Shown here: positions 5,461 to 9,178 of the stretch, one piece after another
Layout: each line of letters starts with the position of its first letter
Position numbering within the stretch: the first letter of the stretch is position 1
DNA from: an uncultured Eubacteriales bacterium
Lineage (GTDB): Bacteria > Bacillota > Clostridia > Lachnospirales > Anaerotignaceae
DNA length: 9,178 nt
Direction of reading: 5' to 3'
NCBI GenBank assembly: GCA_900546215.1
Contig: URCD01000090.1
Coordinates: forward strand, 1-9,178
Program-made: the position numbers and the translations under genes
Notes under the pieces: generated by a model
Databases searched by the model: none
Told to the model about the DNA's origin: nothing
What the model saw: only the letters and a program-made list of their open reading frames with translations

Positions 5461-6882
5461 TCAGTCAACCGCTTTTTCATTCTCTGTATATTTTTTCATT
5501 GAAAATCCTGTATATCCATAAATCAAATCGAAAATCGGTGTTATGTAAAGAAGGAAGCAGAATGGAATATACCCTATTCCTACAGACAGTGTATTTTGAA
5601 CAAACAGCGAATAGTTATTCCATGGTATAAGCGCACCTCCAAATGTAGCATAATCCTCAAGGCATCTGGAAAGGTTCTCAGGCTTAAGATTTTTCTCCTC
5701 AAACACAGGTCTCATTAACGTCCCTGTCATTACCTGTGAAAGTGAAAGAGAACCAAAGCAGTTCAAGCCATATGATATACCTGCTGTTGCAAGTATAACG
5801 CTTCCTACAGTCTTACATTTTCCAACGATAGGTTTTACAAGTGCATCCATCATACCAGTTGACGCCATAACTCCTGAGAATGCAAACGCAAAAATCATCG
5901 TTAACGCAGTACCTGCCATGCTGAAGGTACCTCCTCGGCTGAAAAGACTGTCAATAGAAGCTATTCCAGAATTAAGCTTATATCCATTGTATGCAAAATC
6001 TAATAAAGTTCTTGCATTAATATCCTGAGTAGCCAGTGCTGTGACAAAGCCCACTACTGCGCCTATTAAGATTGAAGTAAGCGCTGGTTTACGTCTAACA
6101 AGAAGTGTAATAACAACTGCTACTGGTATCAGCTGAACTATACCTATATTAAAGTTTGCCACTATACCGTTTGTTACTTCCACTATAGCTGAATTATCCA
6201 TTGAACCTGAACTGTACTTTAATCCCAATACTATAAAAATCACCGCAGTTATTATATAAGCAGGGACTGTCGTATACAGCATGTGCTTAATATGAGTCAT
6301 AATGTCACAGCCTGCAACAGCCGGACAAAGTACTGTGGTATCAGAAAGAGGAGACATCTTATCACCAAAGGCCGCTCCGCATACAATCGCTCCTACTGTT
6401 GCATATACTGATATACCAAGGCTTGAACCTATTCCCAGCATTGCAATTCCGACAGTTCCTATTGTGCCCCATGATGTTCCTGTTGTCATAGAGGTTATGG
6501 AACAAAGAAGCAGTGTTGCCAACAAAAATATTGATGGCGTAATTATTTTTACTCCGGCATATACCATAGTTCCTACAGCGCCGCACGCAATCCACATTGA
6601 AATCATTGTTCCAACCGCAAATAATACTAAAACAGGCTGCATGGTCCTTTTAATAAAATCTATAAAGCCTTTTTCAATCTCGCTATATGTATATCCCAAA
6701 TGTATGCCAGCTGGAACCACAATAAGCAGGCAAACTAAAAACATTAGCTGAAGCTTCGCTCCAAAAGCGACTGTTCCAACTATAATTGACACAGCGCAGG
6801 CCAGTAAAACTAACATGGAAAAAGCAAATGACGGCGTTTTATGTATTGCCTTATCCTTATCGCTACTTTGATTTTCTTTCAT
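5461..6882 (-). CDS. nhaC: NhaC-family Na+/H+ antiporter-like transporter
   Basis: A 473-residue polytopic membrane protein with about 11-12 helices. Two family signatures are clear: TGTSWGTIGTVG (134-145) and AFGDKMSPLSDTT (171-183), both in the ion-binding core of the NhaC family. The family includes true sodium/proton exchangers and also carriers that swap organic anions, such as the malate/lactate antiporter MleN of Bacillus, so the substrate could be an amino or organic acid rather than only Na+/H+. The start was moved downstream: a TTG at 6900 keeps the frame open, but AAAGGAG (6891-6897) lies within that extension and is 8 bases before ATG 6882, which is the real start. The protein begins MKENQSSDKDK, a charged cytoplasmic tail. 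It is the first gene of the operon, with its own promoter at 7019-7047 and a GntR-type dyad just after the transcription start. Confidence 0.9.
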   Translation of the reverse strand: MKENQSSDKDKAIHKTPSFAFSMLVLLACAVSIIVGTVAFGAKLQLMFLVCLLIVVPAGIHLGYTYSEIEKGFIDFIKRTMQPVLVLFAVGTMISMWIACGAVGTMVYAGVKIITPSIFLLATLLLCSITSMTTGTSWGTIGTVGIAMLGIGSSLGISVYATVGAIVCGAAFGDKMSPLSDTTVLCPAVAGCDIMTHIKHMLYTTVPAYIITAVIFIVLGLKYSSGSMDNSAIVEVTNGIVANFNIGIVQLIPVAVVITLLVRRKPALTSILIGAVVGFVTALATQDINARTLLDFAYNGYKLNSGIASIDSLFSRGGTFSMAGTALTMIFAFAFSGVMASTGMMDALVKPIVGKCKTVGSVILATAGISYGLNCFGSLSLSQVMTGTLMRPVFEEKNLKPENLSRCLEDYATFGGALIPWNNYSLFVQNTLSVGIGYIPFCFLLYITPIFDLIYGYTGFSMKKYTENEKAVD

Positions 6883-6890
6883 TATTAATT

Positions 6891-6897
6891 CTCCTTT
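6891..6897 (-). promoter_or_regulatory. ribosome binding site deciding the nhaC start
   Basis: AAAGGAG on the minus strand with an 8-base spacer to ATG 6882. It lies inside the open frame that begins at 6900, which rules against the longer N-terminus. Confidence 0.85.
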
Positions 6898-6990
6898 CAA
6901 TTTACGGTTTATTATTATCTGTTAACCAAGTTATTATTTTGAAGACCTCCTTTTCATTATGTAGAATGCATTCATAATTTTTTTCGCTTC

Positions 6991-7001
6991 TGGTCTGACC
7001 A
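6991..7001. promoter_or_regulatory. candidate GntR/FadR-type operator in the nhaC promoter
   Basis: TGGTCTGACCA is a dyad with 5-bp arms around one base. It fits the FadR-subfamily pattern of GT and AC half sites one to three bases apart (TGGT-N3-ACCA). It lies at about +11 to +21 of the predicted nhaC transcript, a typical position for a repressor block. A 14-bp palindrome CATAATATATTATG (7000-7013) overlaps it on the promoter side. The GntR/FCD regulator at 3251-3961 is the likely binder, by inference. Confidence 0.5.
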
Positions 7002-7018
7002 TAATATATTATGAACAT

Positions 7019-7047
7019 ATTATAATACTATATTAATATAAATGCAA
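7019..7047 (-). promoter_or_regulatory. promoter of the nhaC operon
   Basis: On the minus strand the -10 is a perfect TATAAT (7019-7024). A 17-base spacer separates it from TTGCAT (7042-7047), a weak -35 (three of six). The start would be near 7012, giving a leader of about 130 bases. The weak -35 is compatible with a regulated promoter. Confidence 0.65.
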
Positions 7048-7078
7048 TCTAAATTAAAAAATAATTCATTTAATGTAC

Positions 7079-7110
7079 AAAAAAACATCCAGTCTTAATA
7101 AGACTGGATG
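7079..7110 (-). terminator. rho-independent terminator of the GAPDH gene
   Basis: An 11-bp perfect stem CATCCAGTCTT/AAGACTGGATG (7086-7096 with 7100-7110) with a three-base loop is followed on the minus strand by a run of seven T (7079-7085). It lies about 40 bases after the stop codon at 7152 and insulates GAPDH from the nhaC operon. Confidence 0.93.
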
Positions 7111-7151
7111 TTTTATATAAATTCTCTTAACTTTTTCTGTAAAATTGCTTA

Positions 7152-8159
7152 TTACTGAGCGTCAACCTTAGCAATATAGCTGATTAAGTCTACTACCTTA
7201 TTGCTGTAGCCCCATTCGTTGTCATACCATGATACGAGTTTTACAAAGTTGTCGTTAAGCGCGATACCTGCTTTCGCGTCAAATATAGAGGTATGGGGGT
7301 CTCCAAGGAAATCGCTTGAAACAACATCGTCCTCTGTATAATCAAGAATACCTTTAAGTTCATTTTCGGAAGCCTTTTTAACTGCAGCCTTGATTTCCTC
7401 ATAGGTTGCGGGCTTTGAGAGTCTGCATGTAAGGTCTACAACGGAGACGTCTATTGTAGGAACGCGGAAGCTCATACCGGTAAGTTTTCCGTTAAGCTCA
7501 GGGATTACCTTTCCTACGGCCTTAGCAGCGCCTGTTGATGAAGGGATAATATTTGCTGAAGCAGCACGGCCGCCTCTCCAGTCCTTCTTTGAAGGTCCGT
7601 CTACAGTTTTCTGAGTTGCTGTTGTTGAATGTACTGTAGTCATAAGTCCCTCAACTATACCAAAGTTATCGTTAATAACCTTTGTAAGAGGAGCAAGGCA
7701 GTTTGTTGTGCAGGAAGCGTTTGAAATGACATTCATATCTTTTGTATATTTATCATTGTTTACACCCATAACAAACATAGGCGCGTCTGATGACGGAGCG
7801 GAAATAACTACTTTTTTAGCGCCGCCCTTAAAGTGCGCAGATGCCTTTTCTGTTGTTGTAAAAAGGCCTGTTGATTCAACAACGTACTCTGCTCCTGTTT
7901 CCTTCCAGGGGATTTCTGCAGGGTCAAAAAGCGCATAAACCGTAATTTCTTTGCCGTTAACAACAAGCTTACCGTCTTTTTCGCATACTTCGCCGTTGAA
8001 ACGTCCCTGTGCAGAGTCATATTTCATCATATAAACCATGTAATCAACGCTGATTGCTGGGTCATTGATAGCTACTACCTGAACATCGTCTCTTGTAAGC
8101 GATGCACGAAGAACAAGTCTGCCAATACGGCCGAAACCGTTAATACCTACTTTTACCAT
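7152..8159 (-). CDS. gap: glyceraldehyde-3-phosphate dehydrogenase, NAD-dependent glycolytic type
   Basis: A 335-residue enzyme of full family length, converting glyceraldehyde-3-phosphate, phosphate and NAD+ to 1,3-bisphosphoglycerate in glycolysis. The Rossmann motif GINGFGRIGR is at 5-14, and D33 (INDP) after the second strand favours NAD. The catalytic C150 is in NASCTTNC and its partner H177 in TTVHSTTATQ; the phosphate-site segment DWRGGRAA and the C-terminal SWYDNEWGYSNKV are present. The frame stays open upstream to 8210, but TAGGAGG (8167-8173), 7 bases before ATG 8159, and the standard MVKVGINGFG start fix the shorter form. It is monocistronic, with its own promoter and terminator; no pgk or tpi gene follows, unlike many Firmicutes. 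By eye the sequence is closer to the E. coli GapA/eukaryote-like branch than to the Bacillus branch. Confidence 0.98.
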   Translation of the reverse strand: MVKVGINGFGRIGRLVLRASLTRDDVQVVAINDPAISVDYMVYMMKYDSAQGRFNGEVCEKDGKLVVNGKEITVYALFDPAEIPWKETGAEYVVESTGLFTTTEKASAHFKGGAKKVVISAPSSDAPMFVMGVNNDKYTKDMNVISNASCTTNCLAPLTKVINDNFGIVEGLMTTVHSTTATQKTVDGPSKKDWRGGRAASANIIPSSTGAAKAVGKVIPELNGKLTGMSFRVPTIDVSVVDLTCRLSKPATYEEIKAAVKKASENELKGILDYTEDDVVSSDFLGDPHTSIFDAKAGIALNDNFVKLVSWYDNEWGYSNKVVDLISYIAKVDAQ

Positions 8160-8166
8160 AAATATT

Positions 8167-8173
8167 CCTCCTA
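8167..8173 (-). promoter_or_regulatory. ribosome binding site deciding the GAPDH start
   Basis: TAGGAGG on the minus strand, 7 bases before ATG 8159. It shows that the 17-codon upstream extension of the frame is leader RNA rather than protein. Confidence 0.9.
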
Positions 8174-8256
8174 AAAAGTATTGTTGAAATAAAAACATAT
8201 AACCATGCAAAATAATCTAAGATTTAATAACAATGCCACGGTTATCAACTAAAAAA

Positions 8257-8284
8257 AGTATAGCACATATTGGAAATTTATAAA
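8257..8284 (-). promoter_or_regulatory. promoter of the GAPDH gene
   Basis: On the minus strand the -10 is TATACT (8257-8262) preceded by TGC, an extended -10. The -35 TTTATA (8279-8284, four of six) is 16 bases away. Transcription would start near 8250, giving a leader of about 90 bases. Confidence 0.65.
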
Positions 8285-8308
8285 ACCATTTCTTTATAAA
8301 AAATTGTT

Positions 8309-8314
8309 TATAAT
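8309..8314 (+). promoter_or_regulatory. possible -10 box for the zinc-ribbon gene
   Basis: A perfect TATAAT on the plus strand lies about 80 bases before the start codon. No convincing -35 box is found 15-19 bases upstream, so the call is weak. Confidence 0.3.
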
Positions 8315-8395
8315 ATGATAAAATGCCCAAAGGAAATATTAAATATACTTGTATGCCGGTCAATAATAAATTACAATATCATTTGAGGTGATTAT

Positions 8396-8761
8396 ATGTT
8401 TTTTATTATGGGAATAACGGAAGGCAGAAAAAAATTTGACCAGCTTATCAGCATAGTTTGTCCATACTGCAATAATGTAGGAAAAGCTGTTGTATATATG
8501 ACATATTCCTGTTTAAGCTTATTTTTCATACCTTTTTTTAAATGGAATAAGAAATATTATGTTGAAATGGAATGCTGCGGAACATTATATTTTTTGAATG
8601 ACGAAAAAGGAAGGGAAATTGCAAAAGGAAAGGATGTAATAATTACACAATCTGATCTTACACCGGTTAATAACGGATACTATGAAAGAAGGTGCCCTTC
8701 CTGCGGAAATATATTAGACAGAAGCTTTGAGTACTGTCCCCACTGCGGAAGAAAGCTTTGA
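8396..8761 (+). CDS. zinc-ribbon protein, unknown function
   Basis: A 121-residue protein. The N-terminal half resembles small zinc-ribbon proteins that begin with an FFIxG stretch: C22-P-Y-C25, then a hydrophobic stretch LSLFFIPFFKWNKKYYVEM (40-58) and C60-C61-G62. The C-terminal half has a clean second ribbon CPSCG (100-104) plus CPHCGRKL (114-121). The second knuckle of the first ribbon is irregular: CC-G instead of C-x2-C-G. The LFFIPFF stretch is probably part of the fold and not a membrane helix. The start ATG 8396 follows GAGGTG with a 5-base spacer. It is the only plus-strand gene in the window, divergent from GAPDH and convergent with the sigma factor. It may bind zinc, nucleic acid or protein; no function is assigned. 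Confidence 0.85.
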   Translation: MFFIMGITEGRKKFDQLISIVCPYCNNVGKAVVYMTYSCLSLFFIPFFKWNKKYYVEMECCGTLYFLNDEKGREIAKGKDVIITQSDLTPVNNGYYERRCPSCGNILDRSFEYCPHCGRKL

Positions 8762-8774
8762 AAATAATATGTAT

Positions 8775-8807
8775 GAAGCCCTTGCTGACGGGCTTCCATG
8801 GGTTTTT
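8775..8807 (+). terminator. shared terminator between the zinc-ribbon and sigma-factor genes
   Basis: A 7-bp stem GAAGCCC/GGGCTTC (8775-8781 with 8790-8796) with an eight-base loop is followed on the plus strand by CATGG and TTTTT (8803-8807). It starts 14 bases after the zinc-ribbon stop. The same hairpin lies 10 bases after the sigma-factor stop on the other strand, where the tail is only A/T-rich, so it probably serves both convergent genes. Confidence 0.75.
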
Positions 8808-9178
8808 ACTCTCCCATTTTGGCGCTGATTTTTTTTAGCGCCTTTTTTTCTATTCTTGATACGTATGAGCGGGAAATTCCAAACATTTTGGCTATTTCTC
8901 TTTGAGTTATTTCCTCTCCGCCGCCCAAAGCGTATCTCATTTCTATTATTTGTTTTTCTCTTTCGTCTAAAACATCATCGATACCCTCAAACATTCGGTT
9001 AATCTCCAGCTTAGTACCAACCTCATCAGGCACAGGGTCATCATCTGTTTTAACTATATCCATTACCGTTATCTCGTTGCCATCAAAATCATGCCCGACA
9101 GGATCCTGAAGAAACATGTCGTTGCTGTATTTTTTTGAGCTTCGTATATACATGAGTATTTCATTTTCAATGCATCTT
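8806..9178 (-). CDS. sigK: sporulation sigma factor (SigK/SigE type), C-terminal part
   Basis: The last 123 codons are visible. The frame continues upstream through the window edge: the codons before M (9153) read RCIENEIL, the conserved sigma-70 stretch RCIENEILMYIR of the SigE/SigK group, so the ATG at 9153 is internal and not the start. Next comes QDPVGHDFDGNEI, which matches SigK better than SigE. Region 4 follows, with LDEREKQIIEMRYAL and the -35-binding helix-turn-helix TQREIAKMFGISRSYVSRIEKKALKKI. In Bacillus and clostridia SigK directs late mother-cell transcription in spore formation. The gene ends TAA 8806-8808, convergent with the zinc-ribbon gene. K versus E cannot be settled without the N-terminus, including whether a pro-sequence is present. 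Confidence 0.88.
   Translation of the reverse strand, partial: RCIENEILMYIRSSKKYSNDMFLQDPVGHDFDGNEITVMDIVKTDDDPVPDEVGTKLEINRMFEGIDDVLDEREKQIIEMRYALGGGEEITQREIAKMFGISRSYVSRIEKKALKKISAKMGE

Noticed and set aside
6302..6751. Plus-strand open frame of 149 codons antisense to nhaC
   Set aside because: It is the longest antisense frame, but it mirrors the codon pattern of the conserved NhaC core, has no ribosome binding site, and its proline/threonine-rich translation looks like a shadow.
6883..6900. N-terminal extension of NhaC from TTG 6900
   Set aside because: The extension contains the AAAGGAG ribosome binding site that serves ATG 6882.
8160..8210. 17-residue N-terminal extension of GAPDH
   Set aside because: TAGGAGG lies inside it at the proper spacing for ATG 8159, and the family starts at MVKVGINGFG.
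8227..8246. Possible CcpA (cre) site or operator in the GAPDH leader (ATAAC...GTTAT dyad)
   Set aside because: The best alignment to the cre consensus has three mismatches with CG out of register, and 5-bp arms alone are expected by chance.
9151..9153. ATG 9153 as the start of the sigma factor
   Set aside because: The frame is open to the window edge, and the upstream codons encode RCIENEIL, a conserved part of the SigE/SigK proteins, so the gene is only cut by the window.

Overview
The window is AT-rich and looks like a chromosomal segment of an anaerobic, endospore-forming Clostridia-type Firmicute. Three things suggest this: a 2-hydroxyacyl-CoA dehydratase activator with the start of its dehydratase subunit (strictly anaerobic, oxygen-sensitive chemistry), the 3' part of a SigK/SigE-type sporulation sigma factor, and strong AGGAGG-type ribosome binding sites with U-tailed terminators. 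The partial dehydratase N-terminus and the activator resemble, from memory, the lactoyl-CoA dehydratase (acrylate pathway) proteins of Anaerotignum (Clostridium) propionicum. A propionate-forming or amino-acid-fermenting relative is therefore my best guess, but this is inference.

Layout, right to left, since nearly everything is on the minus strand. Positions 8806-9178 hold the sigma factor, cut by the window edge. A convergent zinc-ribbon gene (8396-8761, the only plus-strand gene) meets it tail to tail across a shared hairpin. Next come glycolytic GAPDH (7152-8159) with its own promoter and terminator, then an operon of an NhaC-family antiporter, a small three-helix membrane protein and a PLP-dependent D-cysteine desulfhydrase/ACC-deaminase-family enzyme (4140-6882). 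A GntR/FCD-family regulator (3251-3961) and a YkvI-family membrane transporter (1489-2643) follow, each as its own unit. The dehydratase activator (175-963) and the first 49 codons of a dehydratase subunit (1-147) start an operon that runs off the left edge.

The genes suggest a fermentation locus. The NhaC-type carrier and the PLP enzyme could bring in an amino acid and deaminate it to a 2-oxo acid. The YkvI-type carrier would be a second transporter, and the dehydratase would reductively process the derived 2-hydroxyacyl-CoA. The GntR/FCD protein is a plausible local regulator: a dyad of the form expected for this family (TGGTCTGACCA) lies just downstream of the NhaC operon promoter. Substrate identities are not visible in the sequence.

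The least explained parts are two long non-coding stretches. The 5' leader of the YkvI gene contains four back-to-back inverted repeats starting at the predicted transcription start. The leader of the activator gene contains a possible three-way junction with two competing partners for one arm. A perfect 28-bp palindrome lies further upstream of the activator. No IS elements, tRNAs, rRNAs, CRISPR arrays or phage genes were seen.
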